From contig CAKUFI010000015.1 in assembly GCA_934647305.1 (NCBI GenBank), positions 1 to 46,679 of the forward strand: a stretch of 46,679 nucleotides of DNA, in the 5' to 3' direction. Under the pieces are notes generated by a model. That model saw nothing but the letters and a program-made list of their open reading frames with translations. It did not search any database and was not told where the DNA came from. Shown piece after piece: positions 7,696 to 16,198 of this stretch; position 1 is the first letter of the stretch; each line of letters begins with the position of its first letter. The stretch is from an uncultured Clostridia bacterium (GTDB taxonomy: Bacteria > Bacillota > Clostridia > Christensenellales > Aristaeellaceae). The position numbers and the translations under genes were made by a program.

Positions 7696-9225
7696 ATGAA
7701 GCAGCCCATTCGTCGATCCCGGAGCGCGCTGGCGGCGCTGCTCGTGCTGTGCCTGCTGCTGAGCGGCTGCGCGGCCTCGAGCATTCTGCCGGAAGGCGGC
7801 TCGGAGGAGGCGGTTCTGCCGGAACCGGGCGAGGCGACGTACGCGCCGGCGCAGGGAGACCAGACGGCGGCCTGCACGCAGGAGGCGCGCCTGTACTACC
7901 CGACGGCGGACGGGCGGGATCTGGCCGCGGTGACGCGCACGGTCATCTCGACGGATGAAAAGCGGGTCGAGGAACAGGTGCTGGAGCTGCTGCTGAGCGA
8001 AACGCCGACCGGCCTGTCGCCCGTTGCGCCCGAGGGGGCGAGTATCCGCTCGCTGACCATCTCCTGCGGGGTGGCGACGGTCGATCTGTCGCTCAGCGTG
8101 CCGGCGGACGAGCAGGCGGTGCTGCGCATGCAGTCGGCCATCGGAAACACGTTGGCGTCGCTGGCGGGCGTGGAGGCGGTCAACCTGCTGCTGGACGGGC
8201 GCAAGACGGCGCTTCGCGGCCTGAGCGCGGGCCTGACGCGGCTGAGCGAAAACAGCAGCCTGTCGGCGCAGTGGTCGCAGCTGCTGGCCGATGAGGAGCT
8301 GATGAGCGCCGCGTCGATCACCCGCGAGGCGGCGGTCTATTACCTTGGGCGGGAGGGCGAATACCTGGCCCCGCAGATTCGCACGGTGACGCTGAGCGGC
8401 GGCAACCCGGTCGGCGACCTGCTCTCGTTTATGCAGGAGCAGCCGGAGGAAAGCGCCCTGCGCGCCGCGCTGCCCCAGGAGGATCTGCTCGCCGAGCAGC
8501 CCAAGCTGCTGATTACGGCGGGTGGGGAACGCATCGTGAAGGTGGTTTTCGCGGCGAACAGCATGGCGGCGTTTGAGAGCCGCGGGCTTGCGCCGTGGCA
8601 GGTGTACGCCGCGCTGACGCTGACCCTGACCGGGTTTGTGCCCGAGCTGGACGGCGTGTGCGTGTATGTGGGCGAGGGACAGGTGCTGCGGACGGCCTGT
8701 CCGATCGGCGAGCTGGTCTTTCCGGGCGGCATCATGCATCGGGACGACTTTACGCCCTACGTGGGCGAGCGGCTGACCGTGCTGGAGACCGGCGGGGACG
8801 GCCTGTTGGCGGAGTCCACGCGCCTGGTGAACCTGAGCGAGACGCCGGCGACCGCGCGCGGGCTGATTTCGGCCACGCTGGACGGGCCCGAGGCCTGGGA
8901 GACCGGCCTGACGCGGGTTGCGCCCGAGGGCGTGAGCGGCGGCGAGCTGCTGGGCGTGACGGTGGGGGACGGTCGGGCGGTCGTGAATTTCTCGGCGAGG
9001 TTTTACGAGGCCTGTCAGGCGCTTTCCGCCGCGCAGGAGCGCAATCTGGCCTATGCGCTGGTCAATTCGCTGTGCACGCTGCCGGAGGTGCGCAGCGTCT
9101 GCTTCCAGCGGGAGGGACAGGCGGTCGAGTACCTGGCCGGGAGCGTGTACCTGCGCGTGCCGCTGATCCCGAATCCGGGGCTGGTGTCCGAGGGCTCGCA
9201 GGCGGAGAATCTGATCGCGCCATAA
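7696..9225 (+). CDS. GerMN-domain lipoprotein
   Basis: A lipoprotein signal peptide (basic start, hydrophobic core, lipobox LSGC, then AASS) predicts anchoring on the outer face of the membrane. Two GerMN-like domains are inferred, at about residues 62-165 and 375-490, the second with GVTVGDGRAVVNFS and LVNSLCTLPEVRSVCF. The central part (about 200-360) has beta-strand-rich sequence without a clear family. GerMN domains occur in the spore germination protein GerM and in actinobacterial LpqB. AAGGAG at 7681-7686 supports ATG 7696. The gene lies 21 bp after the kinase, so co-transcription is very likely; as with LpqB after MtrAB, it may modulate the kinase (inference). Confidence 0.82.
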   Translation: MKQPIRRSRSALAALLVLCLLLSGCAASSILPEGGSEEAVLPEPGEATYAPAQGDQTAACTQEARLYYPTADGRDLAAVTRTVISTDEKRVEEQVLELLLSETPTGLSPVAPEGASIRSLTISCGVATVDLSLSVPADEQAVLRMQSAIGNTLASLAGVEAVNLLLDGRKTALRGLSAGLTRLSENSSLSAQWSQLLADEELMSAASITREAAVYYLGREGEYLAPQIRTVTLSGGNPVGDLLSFMQEQPEESALRAALPQEDLLAEQPKLLITAGGERIVKVVFAANSMAAFESRGLAPWQVYAALTLTLTGFVPELDGVCVYVGEGQVLRTACPIGELVFPGGIMHRDDFTPYVGERLTVLETGGDGLLAESTRLVNLSETPATARGLISATLDGPEAWETGLTRVAPEGVSGGELLGVTVGDGRAVVNFSARFYEACQALSAAQERNLAYALVNSLCTLPEVRSVCFQREGQAVEYLAGSVYLRVPLIPNPGLVSEGSQAENLIAP

Positions 9226-9315
9226 CAGAGAAATGGGGGAGGGGTGAAGCTCCTCCCCGTTCGCGTTCTGCGGCGCATCTGCCGCAAAAAAGAATAGGGA
9301 AGGAGCGAATGCAGT

Positions 9316-10614
9316 ATGAGACTGACGATGGGCGAGGAGCGCGTGATCGTGCGCGGCATCCGGCCGGAGGAGGGCCTGTGGGGGCCGTATCAGTTCCCGC
9401 GGCCGTACAACCTGGGCGACAGGCTGGTGGTGGCGGTGCACGTGTTCGAGGACGACATCCGCGGCCTGGGCAAGACCAATCGCTGGTTCGAGAGCCGCGA
9501 CGAGGGGAAAACCTGGCGCGAGGTCGATCCGTCGGTCTCGGTCGAGTGCGGCCTGCGCCTGCCGAATGGAGACAGGATTTACTTCCCGATGGAGTCGGGC
9601 GTGGACGTGAGCGGGTACAAAACCCTGCCGCAGGAATACCTGACCCCCGGCTACGACTTCACGCAGCCCGCCGAGGAAGGCACGCTGCCATTCCCGGACG
9701 GCATGACCTTCTGGCAGGGCGGCATGACCATCCGCGCCTATCGCGCCGAGCGGCTGCCTGAGAGCCTGCGCGAAAAGGAATGGCTGATGAAGCGCATACC
9801 GGCCGGTCAGACCGAACCCGTGACCGAGCATGCCCAGGTGAACTGGCCGTACCTGACCCGCGTGATCTTCGACGGCGGGAATCTTCATCAGGTCATGAAG
9901 CCCATCTTCCCGCGCGGCAACCCCAAGCTGGGGCCGGACGGCGCGGTCTGGGTGAGCGCGTTTTCGGGCGAGGGGCACCTGAACCCGGCAAACGGCTGGT
10001 ACTCGCCCTACTACTCGGCCGAGCTGTTCCGCTCGGAGGACGACGGGCATACCTTTACCCAGTGGGCGCATATGGAATACGAGGCCGACGGGCGCGAGTA
10101 TCCCTATCAGAGCGGCGGCTTCAGCGACAGCGACTTCGAATTTATGCCGGACGGCTCGATGGTGTGGTTTTTCCGCAGCGCGTGGTACGGCAGCACGGGC
10201 TTCGAGTGGGCGCCTATGTACTTCTCCCGCTCGACAGACGGCGGGCATACCTGGTCGCGCCCGACGCGCTTCGCCTTCACGGGCATACTGCCCCGGCTGT
10301 GCACGCTGGGAAACGGCGTGACGCTGCTGTGCTACGCGAGACCGGGGATTTTCGTGCAGGCCTGCGCGGACGGAAAGGGGCTTGAGTGGTCGGCCCCGCT
10401 CGAGGTCATGACCCCGAATGACCGGAGCGGCCTGCACAACCTGAAGATCGAGCGGCCGGCCTTCCACGAGTGGGACGGCGCGTGCAACAACCCCGAGATC
10501 GTCCCGCTGAACGACACGACCGCGCTGCTGTTCTACAGCGACTTTTACTATCCCGACGAGCAGGGCGTGAAGCGCAAGACCATCCTGTGCCGCGAGATCC
10601 GGGTGGAGGACTGA
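9316..10614 (+). CDS. Sialidase-like (BNR/Asp-box) beta-propeller protein
   Basis: Three Asp-box motifs, SRDEGKTW, SEDDGHTF and STDGGHTW, are spaced along the chain as in six-bladed sialidase propellers. The C-terminal NNPEIVPLNDTTALLFYSDF is typical of the exo-sialidase superfamily. There is no signal peptide or membrane segment, so the protein is probably cytoplasmic and may act on an imported sugar or lack hydrolase activity altogether. The full Arg triad and Tyr/Glu pair of true sialidases could not be assigned by eye. AGGAG at 9301-9305 precedes ATG 9316. The 90-bp gap before it holds two short hairpins (9236-9258 and 9270-9285). Function is assigned at superfamily level only. Confidence 0.75.
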   Translation: MRLTMGEERVIVRGIRPEEGLWGPYQFPRPYNLGDRLVVAVHVFEDDIRGLGKTNRWFESRDEGKTWREVDPSVSVECGLRLPNGDRIYFPMESGVDVSGYKTLPQEYLTPGYDFTQPAEEGTLPFPDGMTFWQGGMTIRAYRAERLPESLREKEWLMKRIPAGQTEPVTEHAQVNWPYLTRVIFDGGNLHQVMKPIFPRGNPKLGPDGAVWVSAFSGEGHLNPANGWYSPYYSAELFRSEDDGHTFTQWAHMEYEADGREYPYQSGGFSDSDFEFMPDGSMVWFFRSAWYGSTGFEWAPMYFSRSTDGGHTWSRPTRFAFTGILPRLCTLGNGVTLLCYARPGIFVQACADGKGLEWSAPLEVMTPNDRSGLHNLKIERPAFHEWDGACNNPEIVPLNDTTALLFYSDFYYPDEQGVKRKTILCREIRVED

Positions 10615-10665
10615 AAAAGCGGGCGCATCTTTGAGACAGTCGTCGGTTAAATATAACGGGACATC

Positions 10666-10694
10666 TTGTGTGGATCCTGGTTTTGAATTATAAT
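10666..10694 (+). promoter_or_regulatory. Sigma-A promoter upstream of the DUF2232-rplI-dnaB genes
   Basis: TTGTGT (10666-10671), a 17-bp spacer and TATAAT (10689-10694) lie in an AT-rich gap. The transcript would start near 10701 and enter the DUF2232 gene at 10754. Confidence 0.7.
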
Positions 10695-10753
10695 AAGGGG
10701 TAACATTGCGGTATACTATACTGTGCCAATCAAGGGAATGCGGGAGGACTTCT

Positions 10754-11800
10754 GTGAAGAGACGTTCTGTGGGGACGATGGTGGGGGCGACGATTCTGGC
10801 GCTGGTTTTCGGCGCGATTCAGCCCTTTACCGTCGCGCTGTCGATGCTGGTCATGATTACGCCGGTCGTGCTGTGCACGCTCTATTTCTGGGCGGGCCTG
10901 CTGCCGGCGCTGGTGTGTGCGGTGTCGTCGCTCGCGTCGCTGGAGCTGACCTATGGGGCCGGCTTCATGTGGGGCGGGTTTGTGACGATGATTATTCCCG
11001 CCGCGGTGGGGATTTACCTGCTGCGCAGCCGACGGGGCTATTTCACCTCGATGCAGATCACGGCGGGCACGCAGCTTTTCACGCTGGTCGTGGTGGCGGC
11101 CTGCCTGTACCTGACGAGCGGAAAGAGCCTGGTCGACCTGTTCATCGCGCGCTATCGCGAGTGGCTCGAGGCGATGAATCCGGCGCTGAGCGACCTGGTG
11201 CTGGCGCAGTCCTCTGCGCTCGGCCTGGTGAGCGACAAGGTCTATAAGGCCGTCCAGGCGGGCGAGGCGCTGACCGAGGAGCTGCGGACGAGCGCCATGG
11301 AGGAGCTCTTCTCCAAGCTCGAGTACTCGTTCAAGCTGGGCCTGCCCGCGATGATGCTGACCAGCAGCCTGCTCACCGGCGTGCTTGCGGTCGCGCTGCC
11401 CACGCGAATCTGCGTGCGCCGGGGCGACGAGCCGGAGTTCAGCTATGTGCCCCTGACCGAGTGGTTCATCCCGGGCAAGACGACGATGGGCCTGCTGTGC
11501 GCGCTGATTACCTGCCTGATACTGGAGCTGATCGACGTGCCGGGCGCGGACTCGGTGAACGCGGCGTTCTCGTCGGTGGTCTACCTGCTGTGCGCGCTTC
11601 AGGGCATGGCTGCCGTGGCGCGTGCGCTCAAGGCACGGGGCTGGACGCGCGGAAAGCGCGCGGCGGTGCTGGCGCTGCTGTATCTCTTCGCGACGGACGC
11701 GCTTCGCCTGATCGGGGCGGCCAGCGCGCTGTTTGGACGGCAAGGAGCCGTGAGCGGCTGGATAAAAAAATACAAGGATACGCATGACAAGGAGGACTGA
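10754..11800 (+). CDS. DUF2232 (YybS-like) multi-pass membrane protein
   Basis: An integral membrane protein with about eight hydrophobic helices, for example around residues 9-30, 35-60, 70-88, 98-116, 205-225 and 250-300. A soluble loop rich in charged residues sits between (about 125-200). Sequence and position just before rplI fit DUF2232/YybS, whose function is not established. GTG 10754 is chosen over 10706 because GGAGGA at 10743-10748 precedes it and the product then starts VKRRSVGTM followed directly by a helix. In Bacillus gdpP (yybT) lies between yybS and rplI; it is absent here. Co-transcription with rplI is very likely because the gap is 3 bp. Confidence 0.8.
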   Translation: MKRRSVGTMVGATILALVFGAIQPFTVALSMLVMITPVVLCTLYFWAGLLPALVCAVSSLASLELTYGAGFMWGGFVTMIIPAAVGIYLLRSRRGYFTSMQITAGTQLFTLVVVAACLYLTSGKSLVDLFIARYREWLEAMNPALSDLVLAQSSALGLVSDKVYKAVQAGEALTEELRTSAMEELFSKLEYSFKLGLPAMMLTSSLLTGVLAVALPTRICVRRGDEPEFSYVPLTEWFIPGKTTMGLLCALITCLILELIDVPGADSVNAAFSSVVYLLCALQGMAAVARALKARGWTRGKRAAVLALLYLFATDALRLIGAASALFGRQGAVSGWIKKYKDTHDKED

Positions 11801-11803
11801 CAT

Positions 11804-12253
11804 ATGAAAGTTATTTTGCTCAAGGACGTCAAGGGAACCGGTAAAAAGGACCAGGTGCTCGAGGTGAGCGACGGCTTCGCCCGCAATTTCCTGCTGCCCC
11901 GCAAGGTGGCCATCGAGGCGACCAGCGACGCGGTCAACGCCATTGAGCGCGCAAAGGGTGCGGCCAAGCACCGCGAGGACGTGAAGCAGAGCGAGGCGGA
12001 GGCGCTGTCCCGTTCGCTCAAGGGCAAGGTGGTCGTGGTGAAGGTGCGCGCGGGCGAGGGCGGCAAGCTCTACGGCTCGATCACCTCCCAGGAAATCGCC
12101 GACGCGATCAAGACCCAGCTGGGCGTGGAAATCGACAAGCGCAAGGTGGAGCTGACCGAGCCGGTCAAGAGCCTGGGCCAGACCACCGTCAACCTCAAGC
12201 TGTACGCGGGCGTGTCCGCGCGCATCATCGCCAACATCGTCGCGGCGGAATAG
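11804..12253 (+). CDS. rplI: 50S ribosomal protein bL9
   Basis: The N-terminal rRNA-binding domain is canonical (MKVILLKDVKGTGKKDQ, VSDGFARNFLLPRKVA), followed by the long connecting helix (about 45-75) and the C-terminal domain with KLYGSITSQEIADAI. The length of 149 residues is normal. It binds 23S rRNA domain V near the L1 stalk. It lies between the DUF2232 gene (3-bp gap) and dnaB (33-bp gap), as in many Bacillota. Confidence 0.98.
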   Translation: MKVILLKDVKGTGKKDQVLEVSDGFARNFLLPRKVAIEATSDAVNAIERAKGAAKHREDVKQSEAEALSRSLKGKVVVVKVRAGEGGKLYGSITSQEIADAIKTQLGVEIDKRKVELTEPVKSLGQTTVNLKLYAGVSARIIANIVAAE

Positions 12254-12286
12254 CCTCAGAAAACCAGACGCGGAGGTGACTCCCCC

Positions 12287-13630
12287 ATGGAACAGGGCTA
12301 TTCAAACCGTGTCCCTCCGCATCAGATCGACGCGGAGAAGTCGGTGCTGGGCTGCATGCTCGGCTCCTCAAGGGCCGTGATGCTGGCGCAGGAAAGCCTG
12401 ACCAAGGACGATTTTTATGACCCGGCGCATCAGGAAATCTTCGACGCGATGATGCACCTGACCTCGACCTCGCAGCCGGTCGACCTGGTGACGCTGCAGA
12501 ATGAACTGACCCGGCGGGGCAAGCTCGAGGGCGTGGGCGGGCTGGATTACCTGCTCGACCTGAGCCAGTTCGTGCCGACCACGGCCAACGTGGGCGCGTA
12601 CATCCGCATTATCGACGAAAAGGCCACGCTGCGCCGCCTGATCGACGCCTCGGGCGCAATCGCCCAGAAGGCCTACGCCGACGAGGAGGAAACCAGCGAC
12701 GTGCTGGCCTTCTCTGAAAAGGCGATTTATGACATCACCATGCGCAAGGGCGGCGACCAGCTTCAGCCCATTCGCCCGGTGCTGATCGAAACCTATGACC
12801 GCATCGAAACCCTGGCCAAAAATCGCGGCAAGATTGAGGGCGTGCCCACCGGCTATCCGGACATGGACCGCATGCTCACCGGCATGCACCCGGGCGAGTT
12901 CATACTGATCGCCGCGCGCCCGTCAATGGGTAAAACCTCGATCGGCATGAATATCGTGGAAAACGCGGCCATCCGAAACGGGGCCAGGTGCGCGGTCTTT
13001 TCGCTGGAAATGCCCGCCGAGCAGCTGGTCATGCGTATGCTGTGCTCCGAGGCGCAGGTGGACATGCAGTCGGTTCGGCGAGGCACCCTGTCCATGGAGG
13101 ACTGGGAAAAGCTCACCGACGCGATGGCGCCCATCTCCAAGGCCGAAATCTACATCGACGCGACCAGCGGCATCTCTGTGCCCGAGCTTCGCTCCAAGGC
13201 GCGCCGCCTTCAGATGGAGCACGGGCTCGACCTGGTCATGATCGACTACCTGCAGCTGATGAGCGGCACAGGCAAGAGCGGCAGCCGTCAGGAGGAGGTC
13301 AGCAACATTTCGCGCGGCCTCAAGAGCCTGGCGCAGGAGCTCAAGGTGCCCGTCATCGCCCTGTCGCAGCTCTCCCGAGCCGCCGCCGGACGAACCGATC
13401 ACCGCCCCATCCTCTCCGACATCCGAGATTCGGGCGCCATCGAGCAGGACGCGGACGTGGTCATGTTCGTGCACCGCGAGAACTACTACGACCCCGAAAC
13501 CGAAAAGGGAAATATTGCCGAAATCATCATCGCCAAGCAGAGAAACGGCCCCCTGGGCACAGTCGAGCTGATCTGGTCGGCCGAGCACACCCGCTTCCTG
13601 CATAACCCGAATTCCAGCATGCAGCTGTAG
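12287..13630 (+). CDS. dnaB: Replicative DNA helicase DnaB (DnaC in Bacillus)
   Basis: This is the hexameric 5'-3' helicase of the replication fork. An N-terminal primase-interacting domain (about 10-110, PHQIDAEKSVLGCML) is followed by a linker helix and a RecA-like ATPase. Walker A is ARPSMGKTS, Walker B is LVMIDYLQLM, and the DnaB motifs ALSQLSRA and SDIRDSGAIEQDADVVMF are intact. The 447 residues and motif order are normal, with no intein. GGAGGTGA at 12271-12278 precedes ATG 12287. It is probably co-transcribed with rplI and scpB. Confidence 0.98.
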   Translation: MEQGYSNRVPPHQIDAEKSVLGCMLGSSRAVMLAQESLTKDDFYDPAHQEIFDAMMHLTSTSQPVDLVTLQNELTRRGKLEGVGGLDYLLDLSQFVPTTANVGAYIRIIDEKATLRRLIDASGAIAQKAYADEEETSDVLAFSEKAIYDITMRKGGDQLQPIRPVLIETYDRIETLAKNRGKIEGVPTGYPDMDRMLTGMHPGEFILIAARPSMGKTSIGMNIVENAAIRNGARCAVFSLEMPAEQLVMRMLCSEAQVDMQSVRRGTLSMEDWEKLTDAMAPISKAEIYIDATSGISVPELRSKARRLQMEHGLDLVMIDYLQLMSGTGKSGSRQEEVSNISRGLKSLAQELKVPVIALSQLSRAAAGRTDHRPILSDIRDSGAIEQDADVVMFVHRENYYDPETEKGNIAEIIIAKQRNGPLGTVELIWSAEHTRFLHNPNSSMQL

Positions 13631-13647
13631 CCAAACAAAGGAACCGC

Positions 13648-14196
13648 ATGGAAAACGCAAAAATCAAGTGCATTATCGAGGCCATACTGTTCGTCGCCGG
13701 GGAGCCGGTCTGCGTGGAGGATCTGGCGCACGCGCTGGATTTGACCGTGGGCGAGCTGAGCGAGCACCTGAACGCGCTTCGCGACGAGTATGACCTGGAC
13801 GCGCGGGGCATTCGCCTGGCCCGCTTCGGCGACAGCGTGCAGCTGACCACCCGGCCCGACTACGCGCCCTACATCGAGCGGCTGCTGCAGCCCATCCAGA
13901 AGCAGTCGCTGTCTCAGGCCGCGATGGAGACCCTGTCCATCATCGCCTACCGCCAGCCGGTCACCAAGGCCGAGATCGAGGCGGTGCGCGGCGTGAAGTG
14001 TGACTATTCGGTCGCCTCGCTGGTCAACAAGGAGCTCATCTGTGAGGTGGGCCGCCGCGAGTCGCTCGGCCGCCCGATACTCTACGGCACCACGCCCAAG
14101 TTTCTGCAGCACTTCGGCATCGAGAGCCTGGACGAGCTGCCTCCGATGAAGCTGGAGGCGGTCGACGCGCGCATCGCCGAGGCCGGAGAAGAATAA
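13648..14196 (+). CDS. scpB: Segregation and condensation protein B
   Basis: ScpB is the winged-helix kleisin-associated subunit of the SMC-ScpA-ScpB condensin. Diagnostic stretches are IEAILFVAGEPV at the N-terminus, METLSIIAYRQPVTKAEIEAVRGV in the centre (the second winged helix) and GRPILYGTTPKFLQHFGI near the end. The 182 residues match the family. It starts 17 bp after dnaB. ScpA, usually the neighbour, is not in the window, which is an unusual separation. Confidence 0.93.
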   Translation: MENAKIKCIIEAILFVAGEPVCVEDLAHALDLTVGELSEHLNALRDEYDLDARGIRLARFGDSVQLTTRPDYAPYIERLLQPIQKQSLSQAAMETLSIIAYRQPVTKAEIEAVRGVKCDYSVASLVNKELICEVGRRESLGRPILYGTTPKFLQHFGIESLDELPPMKLEAVDARIAEAGEE

Positions 14197-14211
14197 AAGG
14201 AGGAAAACGCC

Positions 14212-14499
14212 ATGATTCGCCACATCGTTCTGTTCAAGATCAAGCCCGAGTATCAGCAGGAGATTCCCCAGCTGGTCAAGAACTTTTACACTATGAAGGG
14301 CCATGTCGAGGGCCTGCTCGACCTGGAGGCCGGCGCGGACGTGCTCCACAGCGACCGCTCCTACGACCTGGCGCTGATTACCACCTTTGCCGATCGCGCC
14401 GCGTTCGATGCGTATCAGACCCACCCGCTGCACGTGCCCATCCGCAAGCGCATGCATGAGGTGCGTTCGGGCAGCGTGGCCTGCGACTTCGAAATCTAA
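14212..14499 (+). CDS. Dabb (stress-responsive A/B barrel) domain protein
   Basis: This is a 95-residue single-domain protein of the dimeric alpha/beta-barrel fold. It has MIRHIVLFKIKP, a helix, a YDLALITTFADRAAFDAYQTHPLH strand-helix pair, and a closing DFEI strand. The HxxxPLH-type stretch with conserved His is typical of Dabb proteins, whose substrates are mostly unknown. AAGGAGG at 14199-14205 and a 15-bp gap after scpB suggest co-transcription. Confidence 0.85.
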   Translation: MIRHIVLFKIKPEYQQEIPQLVKNFYTMKGHVEGLLDLEAGADVLHSDRSYDLALITTFADRAAFDAYQTHPLHVPIRKRMHEVRSGSVACDFEI

Positions 14500-14628
14500 T
14501 GAGAGAGGCGGCCGTCTGCGTTTTTAGCGGGTGGCCGTGCTTTATAGGCAGATTGCTGTGGTTTCGCCTTCCGGCAAGGAGGGGAAGCCGCAGCTTTTTC
14601 AGACGCGTTTCGGTGGGAGGTGAGCGGC

Positions 14629-15174
14629 ATGCCGGAGGAGACGGCGCGGCTGTTCGTGGGCATTGAGCCGGACGAGGCGGCGCGGCATGCGCTGAGCGAC
14701 TGGGCGCAAGAGCTGTCTGCACGCGTGTCCGGGCGGTACTACGCGCCTGATTTGTATCACGTGACGCTGTGCTTCCTGGGCCAGACGGCGCGCGAGCGCA
14801 TCTCGGCGATTGTGCGGGCGATGCGTGAGGCGTATGCGGAGCCGTTTGAGGCGCGCCTGAGCGAGACGGGCACGTTCAAGGGCGGCGCGGTGCTCTACGC
14901 GGGCGTGGAGAAGAGCGCATGTCTTGCGGCGCTTCAGGAAAGGCTGTGCGCTTCCCTGCGCCGGGAGGGGGTCAGCCTGAACGAGGAAGCGGAACACTAC
15001 GTGCCGCACATCACGCTGGCGAGGCATGCTGCCGGGCTGACTGAGCCTGAAAAGGCACCGGAATGCACGTTTTCGGTGCGGTTTATTACGCTGTTTGAGA
15101 GCGCGCGGGTGGACGGAAGGCTGTGCTATACGCCGATTGCGCGCGTGCCGGGGGAGGAAGCCAATGAGCCTTGA
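14629..15174 (+). CDS. thpR: RNA 2',3'-cyclic phosphodiesterase (LigT/ThpR)
   Basis: This is a 2H phosphoesterase. Both catalytic motifs are present: HVTL (His44, Thr46) and HITL (His127, Thr129), in the usual two-lobed layout of about 180 residues. The family opens 2',3'-cyclic phosphates on RNA to 2'-phosphates. I start at ATG 14629, which has GGAGG at 14616-14620; GTG 14620 is possible. The 129-bp gap upstream shows no clear promoter. Its stop overlaps the start of the next gene by 11 bp, so the two are translationally coupled. Confidence 0.9.
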   Translation: MPEETARLFVGIEPDEAARHALSDWAQELSARVSGRYYAPDLYHVTLCFLGQTARERISAIVRAMREAYAEPFEARLSETGTFKGGAVLYAGVEKSACLAALQERLCASLRREGVSLNEEAEHYVPHITLARHAAGLTEPEKAPECTFSVRFITLFESARVDGRLCYTPIARVPGEEANEP

Positions 15175-16102
15175 GGAAGAAGTGCGCGGGAAGGCGCGCG
15201 AGCTGGGCTTTGCGCGGGTGCGGATTGCCCGGCCGGAGATGCTGCCCGTCCGACGGACGCACCCGCAGACGTTTTCGCTGACCGGCGACCCGTGGGAGAT
15301 TCTGCCCTCGGTGCAGGCGATTCTTCTGCTGGTCTGGCCGTACAGGCCGTACTGTGCGCAGGGGCGTGCGCTGCTCGACGCGTACTATCCCGCCTCGAAC
15401 GCCGCGCACGAGGCCGCAATGCGGATGGAGGCCTGGCTGCGGGAGAAGGGCTACGAGGCCGACATGCGCGCCCCGCTGCCCAGAAAGCCGCTCGCCGCGC
15501 GCAGCGGACTGGGCACATACGGGCGAAACAGCCTGATCGCCGTGGACGAACTGGGCAGTTGGGTGTCGCTTCAGTGCGTGCTGACGAGCGCGCCGCTGCC
15601 GTTCGACCCGCCGGGGCAGGCGGAGGGCTTCTCGCCGGAATGCCTGCGCTGTCATGCCTGCGAAAAGGCCTGCCCGACCGGGGCGCTGAGCGGCGACGGC
15701 GAGGTGAACCTGGACAGATGCCTGCGCGCCCAGCCGGAGAGCGAGCCGGTGCGCGAGGAAATGCGCCTGGCCATGGGCGCAAGCCTGCTGGGGTGCAATG
15801 CCTGTCAGGTCTGCTGCCCCAGGAATCGGGCCGCCAAGCCGGTCGAGCCGCCCGAGGAGCTGCTGCGCGCGCTGGATCTCGGGGCGCTTTTGAGGGGCGA
15901 GTACAAGCCGCTGATCCCCTTCCTGGGCAAAAACAACGCGCGCAAGCTGCGGGTGCAGGCCCGCGCCTGCCTCATGGCCGCGCACGACGGGCGAGTTGAC
16001 CTGCTGCCTGAAATCCGGGCGCTGGAGACGAGCGACGGGGAAGCCGTGCGAATTCATGCCGCCTGGGCCCGGCAATATTTGGAAGAATTGCTTCAAAAAT
16101 AA
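15164..16102 (+). CDS. QueG-like double [4Fe-4S] protein
   Basis: The protein resembles epoxyqueuosine reductase QueG. It has a cobalamin-binding-type N-terminal domain (about 1-150), a first cluster motif CLRCHACEKACP (CxxCxxCxxxCP), a second motif CNACQVCCPRN, and a C-terminal HEAT-like region (about 245-312, LGKNNARKLRVQARACL). QueG performs the last step of tRNA queuosine synthesis. This protein is shorter (312 residues) than many QueG proteins and is not near other que genes, so it may be a paralogue with another reductive role. ATG 15164 has GGGGGAGG at 15150-15157 and lies inside the end of thpR. Confidence 0.75.
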   Translation: MSLEEEVRGKARELGFARVRIARPEMLPVRRTHPQTFSLTGDPWEILPSVQAILLLVWPYRPYCAQGRALLDAYYPASNAAHEAAMRMEAWLREKGYEADMRAPLPRKPLAARSGLGTYGRNSLIAVDELGSWVSLQCVLTSAPLPFDPPGQAEGFSPECLRCHACEKACPTGALSGDGEVNLDRCLRAQPESEPVREEMRLAMGASLLGCNACQVCCPRNRAAKPVEPPEELLRALDLGALLRGEYKPLIPFLGKNNARKLRVQARACLMAAHDGRVDLLPEIRALETSDGEAVRIHAAWARQYLEELLQK

Positions 16103-16133
16103 CCGAAGACGCGTAATTTGTGGGTCAATGCGC

Positions 16134-16163
16134 TTGCATGGAGGGCGCGCGGCGTGTTATAAT
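16134..16163 (+). promoter_or_regulatory. Sigma-A promoter for the YkuD-fold gene
   Basis: TTGCAT (16134-16139), an 18-bp spacer and TATAAT (16158-16163) lie just before the YkuD-fold gene and after the QueG-like stop. Confidence 0.65.
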
Positions 16164-16198
16164 AAGAAAAAAGTACAATGGAACCGAGGGATTTACAC

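Noticed and set aside
9231..9290. Terminator after the GerMN lipoprotein gene
   Set aside because: Two hairpins are present, but the plus-strand sequence after them is A-rich, not T-rich, so intrinsic termination in that direction is not supported.
6310..10467. A 1385-codon open frame on the minus strand
   Set aside because: It runs antisense through the kinase, GerMN and sialidase-like genes. Its translation is His/Arg/Gln/Ala-rich, as expected from the complement of GC-rich codons, with no recognisable domain.
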